Positions 44,233-56,788 of a stretch of 64,000 nucleotides of DNA are shown one piece after another (the stretch's first letter is position 1; each line of letters begins with the position of its first letter). The stretch spans positions 62,001 to 126,000 of the forward strand of contig NC_082421.1 in assembly GCF_004011695.2 (NCBI RefSeq), read 5' to 3'. The position numbers and the translations under genes were made by a program. The notes below the pieces were generated by a model that was given only the letters and a program-made list of their open reading frames with translations, made no database searches and was not told the origin of the DNA. The DNA is from Ascochyta rabiei. Its lineage: Eukaryota; Ascomycota; Dothideomycetes; Pleosporales; Didymellaceae.

Positions 44233-46061
44233 CGAGCCACCAGCCATTTTGCTATTCGCAACGCGAATGTTCAATGATCAGTGCCAGGTCGGAACAGCTC
44301 GGAAGTTTCCGTGTTGTACGAAGTGTCCGGGTCTTTCGGCATTAGCACTCGACTTAGGATTCTATCTGGCTGAACAAATGTCTTATGTTTCACGGTATCA
44401 TGGCTACACCATCGACATAGCCTTGCAAACACTGGAACATATATTAAGCATCCTCAGGCGCATGCTTTTTTCATTTAGATACCCAAGGTTTCCCTTCGAT
44501 AGAGTATCCATGATCCCTGCATGATGACGATCGTTGGCGGCACGGATCGCACCGTTTAAACCTACGTTGGTTGGAACACCTGCAGGGACCATAGGCTGAC
44601 ACATGTGGTAAAATCTTGATACCAATTATCATCGCTGGCCAGTCGGCCAAATACTGAGACTGCCTCGCTCACTCAAAGTGCGTATGACAGCCAATTACCA
44701 ATGCTGAGGTTCGATATGCGAGCTACTACCACCTGTTGTAAGGCGAGAGGAAGAAGGCACAAACGCTTATTATTTTGTTTGAGGTGTAGCATGAGCAGAT
44801 TATCGCAGCGCAGTACGCGCTGAGCTCGGACGTAGCATGAATGAAGATATGGGAAGAGTCCGGGCATGGCACGTTGATACGCAAGCCTGCGTTGTTTGTG
44901 GAAGAGATCAGAATACAGCTCAGTGGTTTGGAAATGACATAGATTTGCTGGGCAGAAACTTTCCAACCAATGGTTTCTAATTTCCATCTTCATCTTCGCT
45001 CTCCAGAAGCGACTTATGTTCTCCAGCACCATTGTTATGATCCTTTGGCAATTGTACGCGCTCGCCTTCCCAGCAATTCCTGTGCCCTCTCCCTTGCGTG
45101 CGTGGGAGATGCGTCGGTCTGATATTGAAAGGACCGCAGACCACTCAATCCTTCGGAGACAAACTAGAATAAGTAAAAGTGATGTCCACGACACGAGAGC
45201 GGATAGTAACGATGCGTGTAACGAGATCGCTCAACCTGCTTGTCCGTGATACCGCTTTTGAGTGCCAGGTCTTGTTAATTGCCACGACTGCATGAAGTCG
45301 GTGGATGATAGACACCCAGGACTGCTAGCCGTTGAATTTCGTGCGGCTCGGAAAGTGTGAGATTGTCACAAGAGCGTCGTGTCCTGTTTACTCCTAGAGC
45401 CATTGGCAAGTGACAGAGATGTATGCTAAAAGCAGGCCAAGATCAAGTGGAGTCAAGTATCGGTGCCGAGGCAATCAAGGAGTAGAGGAACAACTCAAGA
45501 ATTGATTTTCAATTAGCTTATCGCCCATGAAACTGCTGATCTTTGAGCGGAGCTTAAAGATACGAGGATTGAGTATAAAACGTATTAGTTCACCGGCATA
45601 TTGAGTGTGCCAAGACGGAGATTTACTAAAGTATTGCGGGCCCACCAATACAACCCTTGTTTCCCACACTGTTTTGTAGGGCCAAGGAAATTTCAAGATA
45701 GAGTGGCGGATGCTAACTTTCTCGGCACTTTGCTTCAAAGGCCATTGTGCGATTTGATGCTGCCAAAGAGTCAACCAGAGTACGACACCGAGAGTTATTT
45801 TCCACCAAACGGCGTTGTGATGTCCATCTCAACAAGATCAAGTGACAGCTCAGTAAATTAGTGAGCTCGTTCAGACATACACCAATTCATACCAGAACTA
45901 GTCTAAACTTGTCACCTGCAGCCAGAGGAAGTATAAGTACTTGGACAGTTCTGAGCAGGTTTCCATTCACAATCATCGAGTTCAGCATCTGAGTTTCTCT
46001 GATCTTCTCCATCCTTACTCCTCACTCCTCGCTTCTTCCGTCTCTTCCAAACAATCTCAAA
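44233..46061. other. Gene-poor spacer upstream of pectate lyase
   Basis: About 1.8 kb without a supported gene. A 173-codon minus-strand frame at 44673-45194 has no recognisable domain and biased, unconvincing composition. A TATAAG at 45932-45937 lies about 125 bases before the pectate lyase ATG and is a plausible TATA element. A CT-rich stretch around 46000-46050 matches a typical fungal leader. Confidence 0.4.
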
Positions 46062-46891
46062 ATGCGTTTTGAGCATGCTATCATCACTGCGGCGATTTCC
46101 GGTCTAGCGGCTGGTCAGACGCTGAATATCCCCACTCGAGTCGGATCTATTGTATCTCTTGCGTCTCCCAGCGTCATCTCGGGCTCCAAGGACTTGGGAA
46201 ACAAGGAGTATGATCGTGGCCGTTCTTGCGACACAGACGCCGATACCGGCAGCGATAGCGCAGTCTTCATTCTTGAGAACGGCGCGACGCTGAGTAACGT
46301 CATCATCGGTACCAACCAGCTTGAAGGCATTCATTGCAAAGGCGCCTGCACTTTGAAGAACGTATGGTTTAGGGATGTCTGCGAGGGTACGTCAATTGTG
46401 GAACGATCAGGTTTCCTAGACCAGGACTGACTGAGAATCCAGATGCCATTTCGGCGCTCGGAACAGGAGATGTTCTCATTGAAGGTAAGCTACATGTAAC
46501 ACATCCTTTTAATCACAGTCTGACTTTTCGGCCAGGTGGCGGAGCTCAAGAAGCAAAGGACAAGGTCGTCCAGCACAACGGTCGTGGCACTGTTACCATC
46601 AAGAACTTTACTGTCGTGAACGCTGGAAAGCTCTACCGTGGCTGTGGAGACTGCACGAACAACGGAGGCCCTCGCAACGTTGTCATCTCGGGAGTCAAGG
46701 CCAAAGGTGTCTCTGAGCTCGTTGGCATCAACTCTAACTACGGTGACACTGCAAACATCCAGAGCTCGTGCGGATCTGGCGTTAAGAAGGTCTGCCAGGA
46801 GTACAAGGGTGTCAACAAGGGTGACGGTGATAGCAGCAAGGTCTCCACTACCGCAAACTGTAAGGGACAGACGAGCTTCTCAGCTTGCTAG
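46062..46891 (+). CDS. Secreted pectate lyase, PL3 family, 240 aa
   Basis: Three exons: 46062-46386, 46443-46484, 46536-46891, in frame. The signal peptide is MRFEHAIITAAISGLAAGQT. The mature protein shows the PL3 parallel beta-helix signature: [47 protein letters not shown], then VVQHNGRGTVTIKNFTVVNAGKLYRGCGDC and the Cys-rich end. The Lys/Arg/Asp set of the family active site appears present. It cleaves de-esterified pectin by calcium-dependent beta-elimination outside the cell. Length is normal for PL3. A TATA-like element and CT-rich leader precede it. It is a plant-cell-wall-degrading enzyme, consistent with a plant-associated lifestyle. Confidence 0.92.
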
Positions 46892-49689
46892 ATAGAGGAT
46901 ATGAAGGCAATGGTTGCAGACAGATATTTAAATTCCTGAACAAGCCCTATTCTATTTAAGTTGCTTCCGCCAGTTGGTGGTATTCACCGTCTTAGTCATC
47001 ACAAGATCTTCAGTTGGTTCATTAAGTCCCTATCAGAATTAAGGTGTGGCCACCATTACCTTGGCAAATTTCCGGTCCAACCACTTAACATAAAGGTCGT
47101 TGCTCACTCCCGAGCCGCGCCGGTTAAATCGTAGCCCATGAGTCCCCTACACAAACCCATAACTTACTTATTCGCCTTGACCTCTTCTTCTTCTCCTCGA
47201 TCTACAACTAATGTGTTCCCCCTATGTGTCTCCCATGTAATCTCAATAATTTTCGCCCAATTACCGTCTTTGTCATCTTTTGACTTCTCGACCGCGACGG
47301 TAAGAAGAAACTGCTCGTTTCGTATCCAACTTCTACAAATGCGAACAATCGTCTTGCCTCGGGTATCCGGTTCAGTCTACCCGTTTTCGATCAGACTGGA
47401 AGACATGGCAATGAAGTGCATGGTGGAATGCTTGGAAAGTGCACTACATGGAAGCTAAGCTGAGATGCTATTAATGAAGACATGTAGTGGACGAAGTCTT
47501 GATAGGCCCTCTACCACCTTATGCATCCTACTATGATATATAGCGACGGTATGACGCTGCAGTGCTAGTACGATAGTCTAGGTAACTTACGGGCATAAGC
47601 TTAGGGAGCGAGCAGCGCAGTGCTGCAAGAATGAAACCCAACTAGGCTGAGCGCAAGTTTTGCCTATGACACAATTTCTTTTAGAGCTGGTAGGTTCTTT
47701 AGAACCGGTAAAAGCTTGGGTTCACCTTATGTGCAGGCCGCATACGTTGTGTTTGACATGGATCAAAAACGACTCCTGATGGTCCCAGCGATTGTGAATA
47801 CCACGGGCTCTAATCTCCAGGAGTTGGACCCCTCAATAATGGGATGAGAACACTGTGAGCGCCTACGGACAGCTAGACTGTCCCATCTCGGCATACACCA
47901 CATTCAGTAGCAGGCTACTAGAAAATTCGAGTGCTATAATCGAGTTACTCTTAGCTCTGTGTATTTGATTTTAGAACAAACAATCTTACAGCTCGCCTAG
48001 AGCCTCTCAAAGCATACGTTATGTTACACATAGGACGCTATTGTGGCTGAAACTCTAAGTGTTGTGCTGAATGTATGTGGTGACACCACCAGCTGCGATG
48101 TCTTGGTCCGGGTCAGTGAAGATAAGATGCTCTTTGTTCAATTGCTAGCTAAAGTATTAAACGTCTCGTGGCTCAGCAAACAGGGGTCTCGTACCAAACG
48201 TAGAGTGGCCATGACTCGATGCATGTGGGCAGTCTGAAAGGTGACTGCCGGTGAAGGCTTGAAAGGCGGTGAGTGATTGGATTTCTGCGGTGTTCCACAG
48301 CCTTGGGGGCTCATATTTGTTAACCCTTTTAATCGACAAACCATCCACCTCCTATCACGATGCACCTCCAGCATCAGCACTTCACGTTTCCAGGCTGCAC
48401 ATGTGGAAAGTCATTCAACAAATCCGCAGATAATCAAAGAAACATTGGTAAAAGACGCAATTCATGTGACTAAAGGGGAGAAATAGCTGTGTTACAGTCT
48501 CTATCTAGCAGAGGGAGTGTCCTTCCAATCGATATAGAGTCCCGCTGAGATATCGTCGACTCCAGGACCTCTCCTGGAATTTTCAATCAGATAAACTTTT
48601 TACTTGGAATTGAAAGGCGTTTACTTAGTGAGTGCATCGGCCTAAGGTTTTAGGGCAGACGGCTCTATGTTTGTTCAGCGGTTGCGCTGTCTCTCAGTAC
48701 TCAATGAGCTCAGCTACCTGTAGGGTAGGCAGCTACAACCACGGCTGTAGCAAGCGCAAGAAGAATTTAAGTCGACTTCATAATTTTGTAGAACTTGAAG
48801 GGAATTTGTGATGTCAAAGAGTACTCAAAAAGATCTTTGCTGATTCTGAAGTTGACCAAGGGTAGCTTAATTGTGTTATGTCGCATCCCACATTTGCTAC
48901 CCGAACGAAAGCTCGCTCCAGCTCGGTAGTGACAATTGGGTATACCGGAATATGCTTACAGACCCAGTCTATCGTTCGGTCCGAAACGTACAGACGATCT
49001 ACTTTGGTTGCAGGCATAAGAGGTGTAGGTGGGTAACGGCATCTAGACGTACGAATCGACGATAAGGAAACTTTCAATTAATCTTCTGAAGTTCACAAAC
49101 GCTATCCTGGCTGCTAAATGCCTAATTTTTGTCCTCCCTATGCAGAGCTAGAGCACTCTCAACAAACACATCTTGGTAACCAGCCATTGCGTCTCCACCT
49201 ACATTACCTATATGCCTCGTGCCAAATATTGCCCAAGCTATGGCCAGGACATAAATTCAGTTCAGTCCGAGAAAGCTCCCGCGGCACATTTGTGGTACAA
49301 TTTACACCCCGGCTAGCTATCAGTCCAGTTTGGGGAGTTGTTTACACTGTTTCAATGCTGAACTCATGGTCCGATTAGCAAAATGACTCGTACATGTTAC
49401 CGGGTCAGGAGTGACACACGATCCCAGCAAGCTGTCACAAGGACAGACACACGACTATCGTAGATCGATAACACAACGCCACATCACTTGACACGTCTGA
49501 GGTTTGGCTCAAAACTTCTTGTGGACATCTCCATTTGAACACGTATTATACTCATCCTCTTAACATCAGACTTTTTCATACCCCCCTTTTCATCATGCCC
49601 CTTCTGCGACGACAAAAGCTTTAGAAAATAAGAACAGCAAAAGCGAAACCGAGTTCTACCGTAGCCGGGAAAGCTTTTCAGAAGATTCA
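46892..49689. other. Gene-poor region, no gene recognised
   Basis: About 2.8 kb with only short frames (for example 47138-47458, 49118-49378) lacking domains or signal peptides. No clear inverted repeats or transposase remnants were identified by eye. It may hold older degraded sequence. Confidence 0.3.
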
Positions 49690-50652
49690 ATGGAATTCAA
49701 GTCACTTTTAAAATCGAATACAGCGAGTGAATTCGCACATCAATGGAACCCAAAATGGGTTTTGAGAAGCCTATGTGTCAGCAATCTCGCCATGTTTGCG
49801 TTAGCTATCGTCCTGGGTATCAGGCTCTATTCAGCCGACCAATTTAAAGACCCGTCGCCAGCGATGCAGTCGAATATCAAGAAACACATTTTGAGGCCGC
49901 TTTAGCAAACTAAGCCAAATATATGGGGTTTCCAGATGATGAGATCGACAAGAGTTGGTCTGATCTCTATGACTGTAAGCACTCCAGCAGTCAAGTAGCA
50001 CATAGGCACTAATCAATTTCAGTTGGTATATTTGTTATCTCAGAGGAAAAGGCGAGGGAGCTCCCTCATCCAACTATACCTATCCCCGGAACCACGGAAT
50101 ATCTAGTCGAGCTAGACGTGTGGCACACCCTTCATTGTTTAAACGACTTGAAGAAGCTCTTTTATCCAGAGCGATTTCATATGCTAGAAAGCTTGACCAA
50201 GGATGGCAAAATTGATCGCAATTCGTTTGCTTTTCGTGATTGGGGTAAGTCTTGATCAACACCTTCTTCAAAACAAGACCAAACAGCTAAATCATGCAGA
50301 CCATTGCGTTGACGCTCTCCGCCAATCACTAATGTGCCACTCTGATGTTGCACATATTCCTTTCCACGTTAATATTCCTTTCAACCGTGTCATATTCCCT
50401 CGTCTGACGACGACCCATACTTGTCGTAACTTTACAAAAGTCCAGGAGTGGGCTAAGGAACACAGAGCGCCCGAATTTGAATTCATGATTTCAGACCCAG
50501 CAAAGCTGCAGGAGATTATCGACGAATCTGGCTTCGATCACTCGCTAGAAGAGAATATGGAGGGGCTATATTGGATGTTTCCTGGGAACAAGTACTTCAA
50601 ACACTGGCGGGATCATCCAGCGGAAAAGACAAACGCTGTTGCAAATGCGTAG
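49690..50652 (+). pseudogene. UstYa/DUF3328-family oxidase gene with frameshift and stop
   Basis: The N-terminus reads MEFKSLLKSN...HQWNPKW followed by one membrane segment (LCVSNLAMFALAIVLGIRLY), typical of UstYa proteins. Between about 49840 and 49870 the reading frame must shift to continue as EYQETHFEAALAN-stop-AKYMGFPDDEID (TAA at 49911). Splicing at 49975-50022 and 50245-50299 then restores a normal protein end. It has motif 1, HTLHCLNDLKK (HxxHC), motif 2, DHCVDALRQSLMCHSD, and a C-terminus with WAKEHRAPEFE. UstYa enzymes oxidise and cyclise peptides in fungal RiPP and other pathways. Only exon 1 is damaged, so loss looks recent, or the assembly has an error there. Confidence 0.8.
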
Positions 50653-51166
50653 AGCTCTGTAATCTATCTGGTTTTTGGTCGTAATACAAAGATTTGGCTC
50701 ATCCACTCAGGTAATCTCAGAATCGAGCACCTCTAGATCCAAATCAAGCTAGCCCCGATCTCGCTCTACCTGTCTAAACTCTGCCGTGATGTTATATGAC
50801 TGGCAGCGCAGGCAGATAGATCTTCGGAGGTGATTCAACTGTGTGAACGCACAGTGGCTACGATTGCATGTGGTATCTAACGCTAAAATTCAGAGAGGGA
50901 ATCCCTCTCAACGTCACATGTGGTAACACCACGCCTTATCCTAACATTTACTACATTCAGATACAATAGACATGGACATTCTAGAAGCTCTGTTCCCGCT
51001 GTCATCTCGCGTTACGTTACCGCCCATCAGCCCGATATCTGATGCACCAACCAACCTAGTCTCGCCACTTTTGGCACAGTTACGTGGTATTGTGCAGTTT
51101 ATGGCTGAGTGTAGCTAAGAGTGAGTTCTGAAATGTTTTATCATACAACGAGGAACCGAAATTTCT
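50653..51166. other. Spacer downstream of first UstYa relic
   Basis: No gene recognised. Probable 3' UTR followed by featureless intergenic sequence. Confidence 0.3.
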
Positions 51167-51306
51167 CAGACGCTCCGCTCATGCTTTGCTGCTGATTAAA
51201 CCAGCAGTGTGTGATTGATCGAGTCACAATCTAAAGACTCTAACTAAGACTAGGAGTTCGCGAGACTTTATTAGAGTTGTTAGGGCTTAGCTTAGCGGAG
51301 CGTCTG
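51167..51306. mobile_element. 140-base MITE with 13-base terminal inverted repeats
   Basis: The left end CAGACGCTCCGCT (51167-51179) is exactly inverted at 51294-51306 (AGCGGAGCGTCTG). The interior is AT-rich and noncoding. The CAG start and short terminal repeats resemble hAT-type MITEs, but a clean 8-base target duplication is not seen. It lies between the two UstYa relics. Confidence 0.7.
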
Positions 51307-51479
51307 AAAATGAGATAAGTTATGTCATGCATCTGAGAAGACAGAGCAACCATGGTTAGCTTTTTTGTTGCTCTTCTGTGAAGAACCGCAAGCCAAGTCT
51401 GTCCCCGACTTCACCTGAGTTTGATGCCAGCAGAGATGCTGTCATTTCAGGAGTTACGAGGTTTCTCGAGATGAAACCA

Positions 51480-52318
51480 CAAATACGGAATCGTTGATGA
51501 AAATGCCCAAGAACACGGGCGCTTTCAGAGGCTATCAAATACAGTGGCAGCAAATCCGCTGCTCTGTCTTTGCTTCAATATCGGCCTTTTTGCCCTCTCG
51601 TTGATTACGCTCCTGAGTTCTGCCCTTCAACATGGCTATCACATATCCAAAGATTCGACAAGTATCTTAAAGCAATGTTCAGGTCCATGTAAGCGTTAAA
51701 GTCTACCGAGCTGAGCCTAGGCTAACGATCCCAGCGCCGCTGTTTGATCGCCTCAACATCAGCATGGTGACCAAGAGGATAAATGCCACCTTACTCCCGT
51801 CACCGACCGACGAAATCTTCAGAGGCGAACCCGGACCAGATGTCGATAAGGCGTTGCGGAGAATATCAGATGAACGACCGGTCGTCATATCACGCGAAGA
51901 GGTCATAGCAATTGGCAAAGACCCCGAAAAAGCCGTCGGGTTCCCCGATAGCTTTGGTTTCTGAGAAGCCTACGCTGCTCGCGTAGACGTGTTTCACCAA
52001 ATCCACTGTCTCGACGCCCTTCGACGAGAGGCCTACTTTGATCATTATTACGGCAACAAATATTCCGACATCACTTTTACGACTATGCTACACAAAACAC
52101 ATCTATCACAGTGTGTTTATTATTTGCTACAGAACATCATGTGTCAAGCGAATATTGATGTGTACACGCATGTTTGGACAGACACAGTACTTCAGCCTTT
52201 CCCGGACTTCAAGATAAACCATCAGTGTAACGATTTTGATTCCATCTTAGACTGGCAACAGCGTAACAGCGTGGGTTTACACGACTACGAAAGCCGGAGT
52301 AATTCGGTCCCGCGATGA
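51480..52318 (+). pseudogene. Second UstYa/DUF3328-family relic
   Basis: The N-terminal coding frame near 51490-51688 reads GIVDENAQEHGRFQRLSN followed by a membrane segment (PLLCLCFNIGLFALSLITLLSSAL), but has no in-frame ATG. An intron at 51689-51734 joins it to SPLFDRLNIS. A TGA at 51962-51964 sits where Trp would be expected (GF-stop-EAYAARVDVFHQIHC), a G-to-A type change. Motif 1 is intact (HQIHC). Motif 2 reads HLSQCVYYLLQNIMCQANID, with Gln in the usual His position. The protein is shorter than the first relic and of a different subfamily. It is probably non-functional. Confidence 0.75.
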
Positions 52319-53537
52319 AGATGCCTTCTGAATTTTAAGACGTGTGGAGGGATTCTGACACCTTCATTTATGAATCTGACCAAAGCAATGGAGAAGGAGG
52401 ACATATTGGGTAATTCAATTCTACACCAGGTTTTGCTTACCCCCTGACGACTGCGTTTGTTGTCGTGTTGCACGACCTTCTTTGGGATCATGCCGTCAGC
52501 ACGCTATCTCTAAATACATGTGTATATAAGCGAATGTTATTGTCATCGCATTGGTCCTCTATCCAAACACACAGGGGCCTTTCGACCCCCCTTCGCAGTC
52601 TACCGGTACCACACTGTCACTAGCAGAACTCGAATTTTGCGACTCTATCTCTTCACGGCGTCTCTTCAACCAGCAGACGACTCTACGTCTGGCTTCACAA
52701 AGGAAGTAGTCAGGGCCCCACCCCCTATATTCATCTTCATCCGTCTCACATCTTGTTCCTGGGAGGCTTTCGGCTTCCGCAGAACCCACTAAACGTTGAC
52801 CAGCTCAATTAATCAATCAATCAACCAACCCATCTGAACACACCAACGCAACTCATACACTGAACTCCAAACGCACCAAGAACATACGTGTCACAGCAAA
52901 TATTATCATCACGGTGTGACGCAAGTTCTGGAAACACAAATAGGGAGTCACTTTCACGGGATCCACATGACTCTGTCGAGATGCATTGCGCGCTGCCTTG
53001 CGAGGAGCTGATTGTGCACGCGAAGAGATCTGGTCGAATGACATGGTTTTCGCCAGCTCTGTATCGTGCTTCGTACGGGGCAGCTTGTTCACTGTCTCTT
53101 GCAGTCGCCGACAATGTGTCCTTGGATGACTTTTGTCGGAAAGTCTTCAGTGGGGATAGAGTACGGCACAAGGATTTGTGAAATGCATGCGAAATTGAGC
53201 TATTAGGGGGAAGTTTCATTTTTGTGATATTTTAGAGCATGGTGACAACTGTGGTTCTTGAATAGAATTGTTGCGAACGAGGTTCGCTAGTGCAATTTTG
53301 TGTAATCATCCGCCCTGGTCGCTACACTAGTTTCCTCGATATTCCCCTTTGGAAAACGCGCTAAATGCCAAGTGAGAGAGAGCCGCAGAGCATGAAGAGA
53401 AAGTGCATCGATTATGGGTATCGTGGATGGCTCTAACAAATTGCAAGGACGTACAGTTACGCCATTCTAGTGCAAGGCTAGATGTAAAGGCGCTAAAATG
53501 CAAGGTGATTCGTGAACCTCGTTCATCAAGAGCGTTG
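52319..53537. other. Spacer downstream of UstYa relics
   Basis: About 1.2 kb with no supported gene. The right end is probably the Atg22 3' UTR. No RiPP-precursor-like repeat frame is seen. Confidence 0.35.
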
Positions 53538-55731
53538 TCAGATGAGTTCATCATCTGACTCCTCGCGTTGACCAAGAGAATTTCGGTGACCAGCATCGAG
53601 TGCTTCAAGGGTCTTTGCAAGTGCAATGCCTTCAGCGCGACCGCGGCCGACATCGACGAGCATCATAATGGGGAATGGAAGCCCGACCAAAATGGCAAGA
53701 AACCAGAATGCCTGCGCCAATTAGCTCCAGTATGTAGTATGTGTTAGCAGGGCACGAGAAGAAGCTTACCGGTCGTATCTCTCCATAGGCATCCGTGATG
53801 GCGCCGACGATGGCTGGTCCGAATACACTGCTTCCTTTGTCTGTGATTGCGTAGAGTGCATAGAATGCTGCTTCGAACCCAGGTGGGATCAGCTCGCCGT
53901 AGAGAGCACGACAGTATGAACTAAGTCCGCCAAGCACAAACCCGTACACCGCACCGAGAGGGTACATCTCCCATTGTTGTTGCAGACCAAGGAAGCCTAA
54001 CCGCTGAATGGGTGGCAGATAGCCCAGCAGGCCGTAGATGGGTATCACTTCGAACAGAGCGATGCACATGAGGATTGTCTGCACGGGAGTGAGATCGAGG
54101 TAATGTGACACGCGCGACCACGCAAATGCACCGAGCACACCCGAGATAGTAGCGATGACATTGATCAGGGCGAGCATAGCATACGACATGCCTAATGTGG
54201 TCTTGGCAAAAAGCACGGCAGTACCAGAAACGGTTGCTATGCTGTCGCTGAGCAGGAACCATGCCGCAAGAAAAAAGATGACGTCTTTAAGGTGTCGTGC
54301 GTGCATTGCTGTCCGGCCTAAAGACTTCCATGAGTAGGTGAAGTAGGCAAAGACGGTACGGAGGTTAGGATTGTCGCCAATATGAAGTGGTGGTCCAGGG
54401 CGTGGTCGAAGCCACAAGGCGCTGGGAATCGTGAAGACAAACCACCATGCACCGATCATGAAGAGAACCAAGCGAAGCCCAAAGTTAGAGGACCGAAATG
54501 CGATGACGACGAGAATGGAGAGCGTCTGCACAAGCAGTGCCGCAACGTAGCCGATCGCGATACCGTAGGAAGAGATTTTGGTGGACATTGCAAGTTCTTG
54601 AGATGGGGCTGAGCGGTCCTTGGTACGAGGAATGGTCCGGTCAGGTGCAGAGCGTTGTGGTGGGAGAAGAGCGGTCGTAGCGTCCGCAATCTCATCAAGC
54701 ACTGATTCATGAGGCGCAAGGCGGTTCGAGTAGCGTGCCTCCTGTGCGAGGAGCGCTTCATCTGAAAGATTGTCCACGTCGTCGTCGTAGTCGTCTGTCG
54801 AACCTTCCTCGTTGGATGTAGCATACCGCACAGTGGGGTGGAATCTGACCAGTAGAGGCAAGAAACTGTTGAGCAGCACAAAACTTGCGCCAAAACAAGT
54901 GTTTGCAATAATCGCCAACACTGCGCCCAATATGTAAACACTGGGTACTACTGGCAGAAACAGCATGGTGGCAGTGCTGCCGATAAAAGCAAACCAAAGG
55001 AGGAAGCGCTTTCTGAACCGGCCGTGATCTGCGGCGCCAGACATGGATATGATCAGCAGTGCCTGGATTAGCACCGAGATGCTGAAGGTGTACATCGCGA
55101 AACTGGCCGTGTTGACCTCGAAGCCCAGAATGGTTACGACGCACTGTCCCTTTTCTGGGTGGTGTGGTTTGAACAGGGTGGTGAAGCTCGCAGGCGGAGA
55201 GACGGAGGGCAGCGAAGCCTTGCATGGTGTGGTGTGATCGTGGAGGAGCACGCCGTTCTCACGGGCGAGCTGCTCGAGGGTGACTGGGATGAAAGAGCCA
55301 ATGCCGCAGACTACAAAGACCTTGAGGGTCTGTCAGCGGTAGGCCCTTGGTCTCGAGCTTGTACACAGAGGTCGTACGAGGCGCCTCTCAGGAAGGAGAA
55401 ACAGCATTTGGATCGGGGAACAAGACATGAGCAGAGAAGGACACATTGGTGACAACTGAAAGGGCCACAGGAAGCATACCTCGGCAGCCCAGCCATACAT
55501 GTAGAAGCCAGATAGCTCCCTGTCGCTGGTCAGGCGCGTGTCTTCGCCTGCGTAGTTGGGCGGCGCATTGAGAGACTCCATGTCGCTGCCTTCAGAGAAA
55601 CTCTGCTCATCATCAGCTTCGTTGGATTGCGACGAGGTGGGCAACGAGAGCTTGGACTGCGAGGATGGGTTGCGCTCCAGCTGCGGTCGCGGTCGTCGGT
55701 GCTCTGGATGAAGCTCGGCGCGTGGCGTCAT
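53538..55731 (-). CDS. ATG22: Autophagy-related vacuolar effluxer Atg22, 658 aa
   Basis: Three exons: 55731-55480, 55320-53770, 53711-53538, all phase 0. The N-terminus is a disordered Ser/Gln-rich tail. The [38 protein letters not shown] block is the hallmark of Atg22. About ten further membrane segments follow, with the cytosolic acidic loop ([26 protein letters not shown]) between them. Conserved [19 protein letters not shown] and [31 protein letters not shown] segments are intact. The role in yeast is export of amino acids from the vacuole after autophagic breakdown. The ATG at 55731 is chosen because upstream sequence in the same frame lacks conservation. The gene appears complete. Confidence 0.93.
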
Positions 55732-56788
55732 AGCGTTGCGATTGGTGGAGGGGCGGCAAGCTGCGTTACCGCAAGTAAGACATGACGAACACAAGATGCA
55801 GGTAGGCAGAACGACAGAGAGGCGAGGAGTGCGAGTATCAGTATAGCGTTTGCTTGTTAGCAGGTGCAACCGTTCAAAAGAGAGCGCGAGAGGGACTGCA
55901 ATGAACAGTGCACCGTGATGTTGGGGGTGGCCGGTCGATCCATGGAACTCGTGCAGGGCGATGGAGGGAGCCACACTCCATCAGTCTCGGATAACGCGCA
56001 GTTTCTGGCTAGACGGCTAGCAGATGTCCTGGTCACGCCGCGCCCGTCGCTGGATGCGGGCCGTCACCAACCGAAAGGCATTTTGCGGTGTGACGACGAG
56101 CCAACAGTGAGTTGATGCGCATGGGAGGCAATGCAGCGCCCATTTTGCATGTGCTTGGCAGTGCATGGCGGTGCATGATACCAATGCGCCGTATTGGGGT
56201 TGACGCTGCCATTATTGTTTCGTGCAGCACTGTGAGGGTCCTTGTGCTTGATCTCGGTCGCTGACTCAGCATCCGCGTTCCAACTGGGAACGAACGTCAC
56301 CAGCCTTCGCGCTCAGCGCCAAACAACATCAACTACACCACCACCACCACCACCATCACCACCACCACCACCAGCGCCATACCACATCCTCCCTTCGCCA
56401 GGACCCATTTCGCCTCGCCGTGCAAGTGCGACCACTTCAGTGCCTTCACGCGCCCGTGCGATGCGAGAGCGCCAGACCGCGAAAACCCCAGCTCCTCTGC
56501 TCGCAATCACAGCCCTTTCACGTATACCCCGGCGCCACCACACAATCTGAGCCGCTCGCTTAATCTGCACTTCTATACTCTGCAGCATTCTGTGCACTGC
56601 AAACACACTTGCACCCCACCGCAATCTCCAGGGAACCGCCTCCACGCTTTAAACGTACCACCTCGAACAAAGCACACGCCTAGCAAGCACGAGACAGCGC
56701 CGTATCACGATCCTCACAGACGAACCGCGACTGCGCGCCAACTACTCGTGGCGAGCGCGCCGACGGGCTGCATGACGGCGCCCAGACT
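55732..56788. promoter_or_regulatory. Divergent promoter region of Atg22 and MED14
   Basis: About 1.06 kb between divergent housekeeping genes. It contains a (CCA)n microsatellite and GC-balanced sequence. Short frames here are not convincing. The final ~200 bases are probably the MED14 leader. Confidence 0.5.
56338..56373. repeat. (CCA)n trinucleotide microsatellite
   Basis: About twelve CCA/TCA units, interrupted once by CATCACC, in the noncoding region upstream of MED14. Confidence 0.85.

Noticed and set aside
44673..45194. 173-codon minus-strand frame upstream of the pectate lyase
   Set aside because: There is no domain, no signal peptide and no supporting splice structure; composition looks accidental. 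Weakly possible as an orphan gene.
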